Below, piece after piece: positions 6,002-13,421 of a DNA stretch of 18,183 bases. The translations under genes were made by a program, and so were the position numbers. Source of the stretch: an uncultured Catenibacterium sp. GTDB lineage: Bacteria > Bacillota_I > Bacilli_A > Erysipelotrichales > Coprobacillaceae. The notes beneath the pieces were generated by a model. That model had not been told where the DNA came from and did not search any database. It saw only the letters and a program-made list of their open reading frames with translations. Every line of letters starts with the position of its first letter. Positions within the stretch are counted from its first letter, which is position 1. Location of the stretch: positions 1 through 18,183 of the forward strand of contig NZ_CAAFOM010000048.1 of the NCBI RefSeq assembly GCF_900764565.1, in the 5' to 3' direction.

Positions 6002-7093
6002 ATGCATCGCTTAGGAATTTCAGTTTATCCTGAAAAGTCAACTCAGAAAGAAGTTTATGATTACTTAGAACTTGCTGCTAAGTATGGCTTCTCAAGAATC
6101 TTTACTTGTTTATTATCAGTGAATGATCCAAAAGAAAAGATCATGAAGGACTTTGGAGAATTCATGGATAAAGCACATTCTTTAGGTTATGTTGTTGCAG
6201 TAGATACTAACCCAGAAGTATTTAAACATTTAGGAGCTACTTATAGTGATTTAAAACCATTCCATGACATGGGTGTAGATATCATCCGTTTAGATGGTTC
6301 ATTTGGTACTACAGGAGATATCCAGGTTACTAGAAACCCATATAATATTCAGATTGAATTCAACGGTTCTATGGACCAGGGTGTTGAATTATTATTAGAA
6401 CAGGGTGGAAACAAAGATCAGGTTATTATCTGTCATAACTTCTTCCCAGAAAGATATTCTGGTTTAGACTGGAACTATTTCGTTAACTTCAATGCTTATT
6501 GGAAATCATTAAATCTTCATACAGCTGCATTCGTATCAAGTAACCAGCCACATACACATGGTCCTTGGAATGTATTCTGTGGATTACCAACAGTAGAAAT
6601 CTTAAGAGGTCTTCCAATTGATTTACAGGCTCGTTTAATGCTTGCAACTGGAGATGTTGATGATATTATCATCGGTAACGCTTATGCTTCAGAAGAAGAA
6701 TTAAAAGCTTTATCAGAAGTTGATTACCAGAACATCTGCTTTAAGATTGATGAAGTAGAAGGTTTATCAGATATTGAAAAGGAAATCATTTATGATTACT
6801 ATCCACACTGGGATCGTTATGATCATTCTTCATTCTTCTTACGTTCATCTGGAAGCAGAGTAAAGTATAAGAATGAAAGTATCCCACATCGTGAAACAGA
6901 ACAGAAGATGTTCCATCGTGGTGATGTATTAATCGTTAATGATAACTTAGCTCATTATCGTGGTGAATTAGAAATCGCATTAAGAGATATTCCAAATGAT
7001 GGTGAAAGAAACCTTTGTGGTCATGTAAAAGAAGAAGAAATGATGTTCTTAGACATGATTGAACCAGGGCACTATTTCAAGATTATTAAATAA
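6002..7093 (+). CDS. mupG: MupG-like (GH170, DUF871) 6-phospho-N-acetylmuramidase family protein
   Basis: A 363-residue cytoplasmic protein of the DUF871 family. Its characterised member, MupG of Staphylococcus aureus (CAZy GH170), splits MurNAc-6-phosphate-GlcNAc taken up by a PTS during peptidoglycan recycling. Residues 1-235 form a TIM barrel with GISVYP (5-10), GFSRIFTCLLS (29-39), DTNPEVF (68-74), IIRLDGSFG (94-102), CHNFFPERYSGL (144-155) and GDVDDIIIGNAYAS (217-230). Residues about 245-363 form the small beta domain usual for the family. The ATG is preceded by AGGAGG. It sits upstream of a GH1 6-phospho-beta-glucosidase but has its own promoter, operator and terminator. No murQ, murP or other PTS gene is near, so the natural disaccharide is uncertain. 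Family call secure, substrate inferred. Confidence 0.88.
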   Translation: MHRLGISVYPEKSTQKEVYDYLELAAKYGFSRIFTCLLSVNDPKEKIMKDFGEFMDKAHSLGYVVAVDTNPEVFKHLGATYSDLKPFHDMGVDIIRLDGSFGTTGDIQVTRNPYNIQIEFNGSMDQGVELLLEQGGNKDQVIICHNFFPERYSGLDWNYFVNFNAYWKSLNLHTAAFVSSNQPHTHGPWNVFCGLPTVEILRGLPIDLQARLMLATGDVDDIIIGNAYASEEELKALSEVDYQNICFKIDEVEGLSDIEKEIIYDYYPHWDRYDHSSFFLRSSGSRVKYKNESIPHRETEQKMFHRGDVLIVNDNLAHYRGELEIALRDIPNDGERNLCGHVKEEEMMFLDMIEPGHYFKIIK

Positions 7094-7099
7094 TAGTTG

Positions 7100-7131
7100 A
7101 GGCTATATGCATGACGCATATAGTCTTTTTT
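7100..7131 (+). terminator. Intrinsic terminator after mupG
   Basis: AGGCTATATGC and GCATATAGTCT form an 11-bp stem with one G-U pair and an ATGAC loop, followed by TTTTTT, starting seven bases past the mupG stop. Confidence 0.92.
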
Positions 7132-7157
7132 AAATGTTCTATATTATCACTTTTATC

Positions 7158-7187
7158 ATGAGATACAGTGCTTTTTTCATATCTCGT
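7158..7187. promoter_or_regulatory. Inverted repeat upstream of the GH1 gene
   Basis: ATGAGATA and TATCTCGT pair over 8 bp (one T-G) around a 14-base spacer, about 80 bases before the GH1 start. It may be an operator. I find no strong promoter in 7132-7254; the best -10-like hexamer is TAGAAT at 7238-7243, with no convincing -35. Confidence 0.35.
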
Positions 7188-7268
7188 AAATGCCTTTCAC
7201 AAATAGGAAGAATCAAGTTCTTACTCTTATTTTAGATTAGAATAAAACTGTATAGGAGGGAAAAGAAT

Positions 7269-8750
7269 ATGAGTTTTCCAAAGAATTTTTTATGGGGCGG
7301 TGCTGTTGCTGCCAATCAATGTGAAGGAGCCTGGCTGGATGATGGTAAAGAACCTAATGTTACTGATGTGATGGTTGGTATTGGTTCTAAGGATCCTGGT
7401 ATTAAATGGAATGAAGAAACAAAGAAATATGAAATGTGCTTAGATCCTAATAAAGCATACTTAAGTCATGAAGCCATTGACTTCTATCATAGATATAAAG
7501 AAGACTTAAAGCTAATGGCTGGTATGGGCTTTAACTGCTTTAGAACATCTATTGCCTGGGGTAGAATCTTCCCTAATGGGGATGAAGAAACACCTAATGA
7601 AAAAGGTTTGGCTTTCTATGATGATATGATTGAGACAATGTTGGAACTTGGTATGGAACCAGTCATCACATTAAGTCATTATGAAACACCTCTTCATTTA
7701 ATTACTGAATACGGAGGATGGAGTAATCGTAAATTGATTGACTTCTGGAAACGTTATGTCACTACAGTATTTAAGAGATATAAGGGTAAAGTAAAATACT
7801 GGCTTACTTTTAATGAAGTCAATAATATGATGATCAACCCACTTGTTGCTGGTGGAGTACTCACTATTGATAATCCAAAAGATCCAAGTGATCCTATTGG
7901 TTCTACAACTGAAAAAGATAAGTGGCTTGCTTACTATAATATCTGTGTAGCTAACGCTTGGACAGTTAAATTATGTCGTGAAATTGATAAGGATGCACAG
8001 GTAGGATGTATGTTAACATGTTCATCTGTTGCAACATATCCATATGACTGTAATCCTGATAATGTCTTCGGGGCATATAATACAGTAAGATTAAATAACT
8101 TCTATTTTGGTGATGTCTTCTGTCTAGGAGAAATCCCTGGTTATGTAAAACGTGTATGGAGAGAACATGACTGTGCACCTGAAGTAAGAGAAGATGAATT
8201 ACAGTTAATGAAAGAAAATACAGTCGCTTTCTTCTCATTCAGCTATTATCGTTCTACTACATATGATCAGTCTGTTGGTATGGATGGCAATACAGGTGGA
8301 TTAAAGGGACGTGCTAATCCATTTGTAAAGGAATGTTCACCAGAACCTTGGTGCTGGCCAGTTGATCCAAAAGGTATCCGTTATGTTATGAATATCCTCT
8401 ATGATCGTTATCATTTACCACTCTTTATTGTAGAAAATGGTATTGGTTTAGATGAAAACTTAGATGAAACAGGACATATTCATGATGAATATAGAATGTA
8501 TTACATCAAGGAACATTTAAAATATGTTCATGAAGCTATTCTAGATGGTGTTGAATGTATGGGTTACTTATATTGGGGACCTATTGATGTTGTTTCTGCA
8601 GGTACTGGAGAAATGAAAAAACGTTATGGTTTTGTCTATGTTGATCGTTTTAATGATGGACATGGAACACTTGAAAGAAAACTTAAAGATTCTTATGAAG
8701 AATATAAAGAAATCATTGAAACAAATGGAGACTCTATTCTTCATCCTTAA
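7269..8750 (+). CDS. GH1 6-phospho-beta-glucosidase
   Basis: A 493-residue glycoside hydrolase family 1 protein of full length. It hydrolyses 6-phospho-beta-glucosides (cellobiose-6-phosphate, aryl glucosides) delivered by a PTS. The N-terminus PKNFLWGGAVAANQCEGAW is typical. The catalytic acid/base is Glu183 in TFNEVN and the nucleophile is Glu389 in FIVENG. Phosphate specificity is shown by WGPIDVVSAGTGEMKKRYGF (436-455): Ser443, Lys450/451 and Tyr453 form the sugar-6-phosphate pocket that distinguishes this group from plain beta-glucosidases. The start follows GGAGGG (7255-7260). Downstream it converges on an RpiR regulator, with the last 17 bases of the two genes overlapping. Exact aglycone preference cannot be read from sequence. 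Symbols such as bglA or ascB would be guesses. Confidence 0.94.
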   Translation: MSFPKNFLWGGAVAANQCEGAWLDDGKEPNVTDVMVGIGSKDPGIKWNEETKKYEMCLDPNKAYLSHEAIDFYHRYKEDLKLMAGMGFNCFRTSIAWGRIFPNGDEETPNEKGLAFYDDMIETMLELGMEPVITLSHYETPLHLITEYGGWSNRKLIDFWKRYVTTVFKRYKGKVKYWLTFNEVNNMMINPLVAGGVLTIDNPKDPSDPIGSTTEKDKWLAYYNICVANAWTVKLCREIDKDAQVGCMLTCSSVATYPYDCNPDNVFGAYNTVRLNNFYFGDVFCLGEIPGYVKRVWREHDCAPEVREDELQLMKENTVAFFSFSYYRSTTYDQSVGMDGNTGGLKGRANPFVKECSPEPWCWPVDPKGIRYVMNILYDRYHLPLFIVENGIGLDENLDETGHIHDEYRMYYIKEHLKYVHEAILDGVECMGYLYWGPIDVVSAGTGEMKKRYGFVYVDRFNDGHGTLERKLKDSYEEYKEIIETNGDSILHP

Positions 8751-9609
8751 GAATAGTATTACTGATCTGGCGTGATTCTGTTAATTGCGCCAGTTTTATT
8801 TTATGTTCATAATTTTTATCATAATGAACCTGGAAAAAACATGAATACAATATATCCATTAATAGATGAATACTCTCCAGAGATGTGTAAGCACCAATCT
8901 TCTTATAAGACTTTTCTCTTGTAGATACATAGAGTGATGCATTCGCAAGATGGGATAAATCATTCTCCCCAATACTAGTAAGTGCAATGATAGGGACACC
9001 ATTATTATGTAGTACTTCAGCTGCATCTAATAAAGGTTCAGTCTGCCCTGAATAGGAAACAAATATACAACAATCATCACTAGGTATCATGAGTGTTTCT
9101 GGTAACAAATATCCATCTGTATAAGTTCTCGCATCTACACCTATTCTTCTAAACTTAAATACAAGTTCTTCTGCTGCATAACATAGATTGGTAATCGCCA
9201 TGATATGAATACGTTTGGACTGTAAAAGGATATTCACTGCTTTTTGTAATGTATCAGGATTAATAAGAGAGAGTGTATCTTCTACACTTTCCTGATGTAA
9301 CTGTCCAATCTTATGCGCAATATTAATAAATGAATCATCTTCATCAAATGGTGTATTGGCATCAATATTATTAAAATGACTATTCAAGTATCGTATTTCT
9401 TTTAGATAGTCTTTCTTAAAATCATTCCATCCTGAATAACCTAGCTTCTTTGCGATACGCACAAGAGTAGAAGGGGTCGTATCTGTTTTATCTGCAATAT
9501 AAGTTGTTGAGTAGTTTTCTATTTTTTCTTTTTCTTCTTCTATGAACTTGATCACATCTCTTTCGTTATATGAGAAATGTGTTTCATAGATTTTTTCTGT
9601 AAGTAACAT
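8734..9609 (-). CDS. RpiR/MurR-family transcriptional regulator (HTH plus SIS domain)
   Basis: A 291-residue regulator. Residues 1-77 are the RpiR helix-turn-helix domain (STTYIADKTDTTPSTLVRIAKKLGYSGWNDFK). Residues about 125-260 are a SIS sugar-phosphate-binding domain, including FVSYSGQTEPLLDAAE and VPIIALTSIGENDLSHLA. Family members sense phosphosugars; MurR binds MurNAc-6-phosphate. The ATG at 9607-9609 follows GAGGTG. The gene is divergent from the aminopeptidase at 9702, sharing a promoter region, and convergent with the GH1 gene. A terminator for the GH1 transcript lies inside its 3' coding end. Possible targets are itself, the aminopeptidase and the GH1/mupG genes; a phosphosugar ligand would favour the last two. 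Family sure, regulon inferred. Confidence 0.93.
   Translation of the reverse strand: MLLTEKIYETHFSYNERDVIKFIEEEKEKIENYSTTYIADKTDTTPSTLVRIAKKLGYSGWNDFKKDYLKEIRYLNSHFNNIDANTPFDEDDSFINIAHKIGQLHQESVEDTLSLINPDTLQKAVNILLQSKRIHIMAITNLCYAAEELVFKFRRIGVDARTYTDGYLLPETLMIPSDDCCIFVSYSGQTEPLLDAAEVLHNNGVPIIALTSIGENDLSHLANASLYVSTREKSYKKIGAYTSLESIHLLMDILYSCFFQVHYDKNYEHKIKLAQLTESRQISNTILKDEE
8767..8802 (+). terminator. Terminator of the GH1 gene, nested antisense in the RpiR gene
   Basis: CTGGCGTGATT and AATTGCGCCAG form an 11-bp stem (two G-U pairs, six outer Watson-Crick pairs) with a five-base loop, followed by TTTTATTTT. It is 17 bases past the GH1 stop, wholly within the coding sequence of the opposite-strand regulator. 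Confidence 0.85.
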
Positions 9610-9626
9610 ACAATCACCTCATCTCT

Positions 9627-9656
9627 ATTCTAATCTTTCTATCATATTTATCGCAA
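9627..9656 (-). promoter_or_regulatory. Promoter of the RpiR-family gene
   Basis: On the minus strand, TTGCGA (9656-9651), an 18-base spacer, then TAGAAT (9632-9627), about 18 bases before the ATG. Its -35 hexamer is the same six bases used by the divergent promoter. Confidence 0.65.
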
Positions 9657-9679
9657 GAAATCTTGATTTTATATATAAT
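9651..9679 (+). promoter_or_regulatory. Divergent promoter of the aminopeptidase gene with overlapping inverted repeat
   Basis: TCGCAA (9651-9656), a 17-base spacer, then TATAAT (9674-9679). The inverted repeat CAAGA-AA-TCTTG (9654-9665) covers the shared -35, so a dimer bound there could repress both directions. The predicted leader is only about 16 bases, with GGAGG (9687-9691) near its 5' end. Confidence 0.6.
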
Positions 9680-9701
9680 GAATAACGGAGGTTGATTTTA
9701 C

Positions 9702-10694
9702 ATGAATATAAATGAAGGAGCAAGAATAGTTGTAGAAGACTGGCTCCATCTTACAAAAGATAATCTTGTTTATTTTGTGACAGATGAAACAAAACTCAAA
9801 GAAGCAGATGCTTTCTTAAAAGCATGTGATCATGTAGGGGCTCATTGTAAGGTTGTACAATTAAAATCACATGAAATACAGAATGGTAAAAGTATAGATG
9901 CTTTAAAATGGGAAATGGCTAAAGCAGATGCGATAGTAGGGGCAACCAATTATTCATTTATTACGACTGATGCCGTGAACTACGCACTCTCTAGAGGTGC
10001 ACAGTTCTTATCCATGCCTATGTCTACAAATAATGGTGAATCAATATTTGAACAGGAATTCTTAAAAATGGATCCTGATGAAGCTACAATGTTAGGTATG
10101 CCGATGTTCTGGGAATTACGTGATGCGAAAACAATCCATGTTACCACTAAACGTGGTACGGACCTCACCTTTGATATCACAGATCGTTTTCCAGGTATCT
10201 TCCATGGTTCATTATGGGAAGTAGGAAAATGTTCTTCTTCAAGCTTTGAAATCTATATACCACCAGTAGAATATCATACAAATGGAACACTTATATTAGA
10301 TGGATCAATGGGATATATAGGAATAGTGGACAATCCAGTAGAAATCAAGATAGAAAATGGTTATATTACTTCTATTGAAGATACTAAAGATGGACGTAAG
10401 TTACAGGAATATCTAGAATCTTTTGATGATCTAGAAATGTATTGTGCTGCAGAATTTGGCATTGGTTTAAATACAATATCTAAGTGTCGTGGAGCCAGCT
10501 ATATTGAAGATGAGTCTGCTTTTGGTACATTCCATATTGGATTTGGTAGAAATCTTGCCTTAGGAGGCAGTCATAATGCCCGTGGACATTTTGATTTAGT
10601 GACTCATAATCCAACAATTATAGTAGATGATAAGGTCATTATGAAAGATGGTCATGCCAAGGCAATCCAGCCGATTGAATGGGGAGTATTATAG
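9702..10694 (+). CDS. M29-like metallo-aminopeptidase (aminopeptidase T/AmpS superfamily, short form)
   Basis: A 330-residue cytoplasmic protein of the COG2309 leucyl-aminopeptidase group, which removes N-terminal residues from peptides using a two-metal centre. By recalled alignment to AmpS the ligands would be Glu190 (PPVEYHTNG), Glu251 (AAEFGIG), His278 (GTFHIGFG), and His296 and Asp298 (GHFDLV). All are present. It is shorter than classical M29 enzymes (about 410 residues), as in the short COG2309 subgroup. The ATG follows GGAGG. It is divergent from the RpiR regulator and has its own terminator, so it is not strictly co-transcribed with the DUF969 operon. Proximity to pyroglutamyl peptidase still suggests shared peptide use. 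Superfamily call good, substrate unknown. Confidence 0.82.
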   Translation: MNINEGARIVVEDWLHLTKDNLVYFVTDETKLKEADAFLKACDHVGAHCKVVQLKSHEIQNGKSIDALKWEMAKADAIVGATNYSFITTDAVNYALSRGAQFLSMPMSTNNGESIFEQEFLKMDPDEATMLGMPMFWELRDAKTIHVTTKRGTDLTFDITDRFPGIFHGSLWEVGKCSSSSFEIYIPPVEYHTNGTLILDGSMGYIGIVDNPVEIKIENGYITSIEDTKDGRKLQEYLESFDDLEMYCAAEFGIGLNTISKCRGASYIEDESAFGTFHIGFGRNLALGGSHNARGHFDLVTHNPTIIVDDKVIMKDGHAKAIQPIEWGVL

Positions 10695-10711
10695 CACTCC
10701 TCTTTTTTTTT
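10681..10711 (+). terminator. Terminator overlapping the aminopeptidase stop codon
   Basis: GGGGAGT and ACTCCTC form a 7-bp stem (one G-U pair) whose eight-base loop contains the gene's TAG stop. Nine T residues follow. Strong intrinsic terminator. Confidence 0.88.
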
Positions 10712-10776
10712 GTTCAAATATCATAAAGTGTAAGGGCACACAATTTGTATTTTAATGAAATTTCGTGTTTATCAAT

Positions 10777-10805
10777 TTGCATATAGCGACATTTATTGGT
10801 ATAAT
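10777..10805 (+). promoter_or_regulatory. Promoter of the DUF969-DUF979-pcp operon
   Basis: TTGCAT (10777-10782), a 17-base spacer, and the extended -10 TGGTATAAT (10797-10805). The 13-mer TTTATTGGTATAA around it also occurs in the mupG promoter. A degenerate mirror, TTTATCAAT, sits at 10768-10776. Confidence 0.75.
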
Positions 10806-10840
10806 TATTCTATACTTTTACGAAGGAAGAGGAAAAACAT

Positions 10841-11542
10841 ATGAATGATGCTATTAAACTTATCGGTATCGTAATTGTCGTTATTGGGTTCGTAATGAAA
10901 TTCGATACTCTTGCAACAGTTGTTGTTGCTGGTTTAGTAACAGGTTTAATCAGTGGTATGTCTATCATGGACATTTTAAATACACTAGGTACAGCCTTCT
11001 TAACTAACCGTACAGCAACTTTATTTATTTTAACTTTACCAGTTGTAGGTCTATGTGAACGTATGGGCTTACGTGATAAAGCCGTAGACTTGATTAAGAG
11101 TATTAAGAATGCTACTACAGGTCGCTTATTAGTGATCTGGGAAGGTGTACGTACTCTTGCGTCTGCATTCTCATTAAGAATTGGTGGTCATCCACAGTTC
11201 ATCCGTCCATTAATCAATCCAATGGCTCAGGCTGCTGCGATTGCGAAATATGGTGATATTGATGAAGATACTGAAGATCAGATCAAAGGTATGGCTGCAG
11301 CTTCTGAAAACTATGGTAACTTCTTTGCACAGAACTGTTTCATGGGTGCTTCAGGAACATTACTTATCGTTTCAACATTAAACGAATTATTTAAGTCACA
11401 TGGTGTTAACCAGGTTGTTACTGCCAACCAGATTGCATTATGGTCTATCCCAATTGCAATTATTTCTGTATTTGTTGGTGGCGCTTATGCTTTATGGTTC
11501 GATAAGAAACTTAATAAGAAATATGGAAAGGGAGGCAAATAA
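10841..11542 (+). CDS. DUF969 family membrane protein (putative permease subunit)
   Basis: A 233-residue integral membrane protein matching the DUF969 family. Recognisable conserved blocks are NRTATLFILTLPVVGLCERMGL (56-77, two runs: NRTATLFILTL and PVVGLCERMGL), GGHPQFIRPLINPMAQAAA (115-133) and ENYGNFFAQNCFMGASG (156-172). About five hydrophobic segments lie at 5-20, 23-41, 58-72, 163-180 and 199-220. The C-terminal tail is lysine-rich and cytoplasmic. Function is not established. Consistent pairing with DUF979 and pyroglutamyl peptidase suggests a two-part carrier for pyroglutamate or small peptides, which is inference. The ATG follows GGAAGAGG. The stop is two bases before the DUF979 start, whose GGAGG site lies inside this gene's last codons, giving translational coupling. 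Confidence 0.88.
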   Translation: MNDAIKLIGIVIVVIGFVMKFDTLATVVVAGLVTGLISGMSIMDILNTLGTAFLTNRTATLFILTLPVVGLCERMGLRDKAVDLIKSIKNATTGRLLVIWEGVRTLASAFSLRIGGHPQFIRPLINPMAQAAAIAKYGDIDEDTEDQIKGMAAASENYGNFFAQNCFMGASGTLLIVSTLNELFKSHGVNQVVTANQIALWSIPIAIISVFVGGAYALWFDKKLNKKYGKGGK

Positions 11543-11544
11543 CA

Positions 11545-12483
11545 ATGTTACAAATTGAATGGAATACAGCTACTATTATCGCAGAAGTATTCTACTGCGT
11601 TATTGGTGCAATCTTTGCCGCAACAGGGTTTAATGCCTTAACTAATAAAGACTGTGAAAAGCCAGTGACTACTGCTATTTTCTGGTTCTTAATTGCTGCT
11701 TCATTTATGGTTGGACCATATATCCCAACTTGGATTACTGGTTTAATCGTAGTTCTTCTTGCAGTATTATCAGGTTTAGGTTTAGTAAAACCAGCTGCAA
11801 GACATATCCCAACTGCTAAGGAAACTCGTGATAATGCAGACAAATATGGATATAAATCATTTATCCCACCAGTATGCTTAGCTCTTGTTGCCGTATTAGT
11901 TGCAACTTTCTTACCAAATCTTGGTGCAAACAATGCGATTGGTATTAGTGCTACTTGTGCATTAATCGTTGCATATATCATCTTTAAACCAAAACTATCT
12001 ACACCTTTTAAAGATGGTGTGAGATTAAATGATAATGTTGGTTCTACTGGTATCTTACCTCAGGTATTATCTGCTTTAGGTGCATTATTTACTGCAGCTG
12101 GTGTAGGTGCTGTAATCGCTGCTGGCGTAGGTGCACTTATCCCTGAAGGAAATCACTTAATTGCAGTTATCTTCTATTGTGTAGGTATGGCATTATTTAC
12201 AATGATCATGGGTAATGGTTTCGCTGCCTTCGCTGTTATTACAGTAGGTATCGGTTATCCATTCTTAATTGCACAGGGTGCAAATGCACTTGTTGTTGGT
12301 GCTTTAGGTTTAACTGCAGGTTACTGTGGTACATTAATGACTCCTATGGCAGCAAACTTCAACATCATGCCTGCTGCATTGCTGGAAACTAAGAATAAAT
12401 ACAGAATTATTATGACTCAGGTTCCAGTTGCATTAACTATGTTAGTTATTCATATTATCTTAATGTATCTTTTAGCATTCTAA
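11545..12483 (+). CDS. DUF979 family membrane protein (putative permease subunit)
   Basis: A 312-residue protein with about nine to ten membrane helices, matching DUF979. The C-terminal conserved block GYCGTLMTPMAANFNIMPAA (259-278) and the glycine-rich helix around 171-198 (LPQVLSALGALFTAAGVGAV) look like re-entrant or substrate-path elements of a transporter. No ATPase is nearby, so if it transports, it is likely ion-coupled. It is the second gene of a tight three-gene operon: two bases after DUF969, twelve bases before pcp. Its ribosome-binding site GGGAGG lies in the DUF969 end. DUF969 and DUF979 probably form one complex. Substrate is not shown by sequence; the adjacent pyroglutamyl peptidase makes pyroglutamyl peptides or 5-oxoproline the first candidates. 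Confidence 0.88.
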   Translation: MLQIEWNTATIIAEVFYCVIGAIFAATGFNALTNKDCEKPVTTAIFWFLIAASFMVGPYIPTWITGLIVVLLAVLSGLGLVKPAARHIPTAKETRDNADKYGYKSFIPPVCLALVAVLVATFLPNLGANNAIGISATCALIVAYIIFKPKLSTPFKDGVRLNDNVGSTGILPQVLSALGALFTAAGVGAVIAAGVGALIPEGNHLIAVIFYCVGMALFTMIMGNGFAAFAVITVGIGYPFLIAQGANALVVGALGLTAGYCGTLMTPMAANFNIMPAALLETKNKYRIIMTQVPVALTMLVIHIILMYLLAF

Positions 12484-12495
12484 GGAGGCTTTTAA

Positions 12496-13140
12496 ATGAA
12501 ATTATTATTAACTGGTTTCGACCCATTTGGTGGCGAACCAATCAATCCTGCCTGGGAAGCTGTAAAAAGAGTTTCTGACAAGGTAGGAGATGTAGAAGTT
12601 GTAAAACTTATGGTTCCTACAGTATTCTACAAATCTATCGATACAGTAGCTGCTGCAATCGAAAAAGAAAAACCAGATGCTGTATTATGTATTGGACAGG
12701 CTGGGGGACGTTTTGATTTAAACCCAGAACGTGTGGCAATCAATATCAATGATGCACGTATTCCTGATAATGAAGGAAATCAGCCTTTAGATGGTCCAGT
12801 ATTCGAAGATGGAGAAACAGCTTATTTTGCTACATTACCAATTAAGGCAATGGCTGAAGAAATTCGTAAAGCAGGTGTTCCTGCAAGTGTTTCTAATACT
12901 GCTGGTACTTATGTATGTAACCATTTAATGTATGGTGTACTTTATACACTTGCAAATAAATATCCAGATGTTCGTGGTGGATTCATGCATGTTCCATTCA
13001 TCACTAGCCAGGTTATTAACCGTAAGCCAATTGCACCATCATTAAGTCTTGAACAGATTGTAACTGGTATTGAAGCAGCTGTGAAAGCTATTGGTGAAAA
13101 CCAGGAAGATATCAAGACTGTTGAAGGTCAGACTCACTAA
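12496..13140 (+). CDS. pcp: Pyroglutamyl-peptidase I (pyrrolidone-carboxylate peptidase)
   Basis: A 214-residue cytoplasmic cysteine peptidase of family C15, normal length. It removes N-terminal pyroglutamate (5-oxoproline) from peptides. The catalytic triad is complete: Glu78 (NPERVA), Cys141 (TYVCNH) and His165 (GFMHVPF). The opening LLTGFDPFGGEPINPAW is the family signature. The start follows AAGGAGG, which overlaps the DUF979 stop. It is the last gene of the DUF969-DUF979-pcp operon and is followed by a strong terminator. The C-terminus is a little longer than the Bacillus enzyme's and acidic. The enzyme call is secure. Its link to the two membrane proteins, as import followed by trimming of pyroglutamyl peptides, is inferred from gene order. 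Confidence 0.97.
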   Translation: MKLLLTGFDPFGGEPINPAWEAVKRVSDKVGDVEVVKLMVPTVFYKSIDTVAAAIEKEKPDAVLCIGQAGGRFDLNPERVAININDARIPDNEGNQPLDGPVFEDGETAYFATLPIKAMAEEIRKAGVPASVSNTAGTYVCNHLMYGVLYTLANKYPDVRGGFMHVPFITSQVINRKPIAPSLSLEQIVTGIEAAVKAIGENQEDIKTVEGQTH

Positions 13141-13141
13141 G

Positions 13142-13167
13142 CTCTGTATTTAATACAGAGTTTTTTT
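13142..13167 (+). terminator. Terminator after pcp
   Basis: CTCTGTAT-TTA-ATACAGAG, a perfect 8-bp stem with a three-base loop, then TTTTTTT. It starts one base past the pcp stop codon. Confidence 0.93.
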
Positions 13168-13317
13168 CTTGACCTTAAACCTTTCCTTGATTTGTTTCAT
13201 CTGTTTTTCTTCGGTTTTTTTGATTCTCTTCTTCAGTTTCTGGTATCTCCTAATATTGTGCCCCATTGCGACAAGGTGGATCTTCAAATATTTATCTACG
13301 ATTCCTTTAATGATTGA
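13150..13317 (-). pseudogene. C-terminal remnant of a transposase (IS1182-like)
   Basis: The minus strand carries about 53 open codons ending at TAA 13152-13150, with the segment VDKYLKIHLVAMGHNIRRYQK followed (as KLKKRIKKTEEK) by a very basic tail. The pattern of hydrophobics, then GHN-RRY, then basic residues resembles the tail of DDE transposases in which the last helix reads GYN/GHN-L/I-R/K-Y (IS1182-type). No start exists: a stop codon lies a few codons upstream and no catalytic domain is present. This is a decayed insertion-sequence end. The family name is a guess from memory. Confidence 0.5.
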
Positions 13318-13348
13318 TTAATAAGGAGATGGGATAAGTATTTGTTAA

Positions 13349-13363
13349 TAGTGCCTGGCACTA
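13349..13363. repeat. Perfect 15-base palindrome (REP-like)
   Basis: TAGTGCC-T-GGCACTA is a perfect 7-bp palindrome around one base, GC-rich in an AT-rich stretch between the transposase remnant and the XRE gene. It has the look of a REP-like or insertion-sequence end palindrome. No T-run follows, so it is not a terminator. Confidence 0.6.
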
Positions 13364-13421
13364 CTGATTCCTCCATGGCGAAATCTATGTATTTTAAAGG
13401 AGCCGAAGATTGAGTGAAAAT

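Noticed and set aside
7966..8238. Minus-strand frame inside the GH1 gene
   Set aside because: Antisense shadow of a conserved GH1 barrel; composition of Leu, Arg and His repeats is typical of spurious frames.
11592..11981. Minus-strand frame inside DUF979
   Set aside because: Antisense to a conserved membrane protein that has its own ribosome-binding site and operon position.
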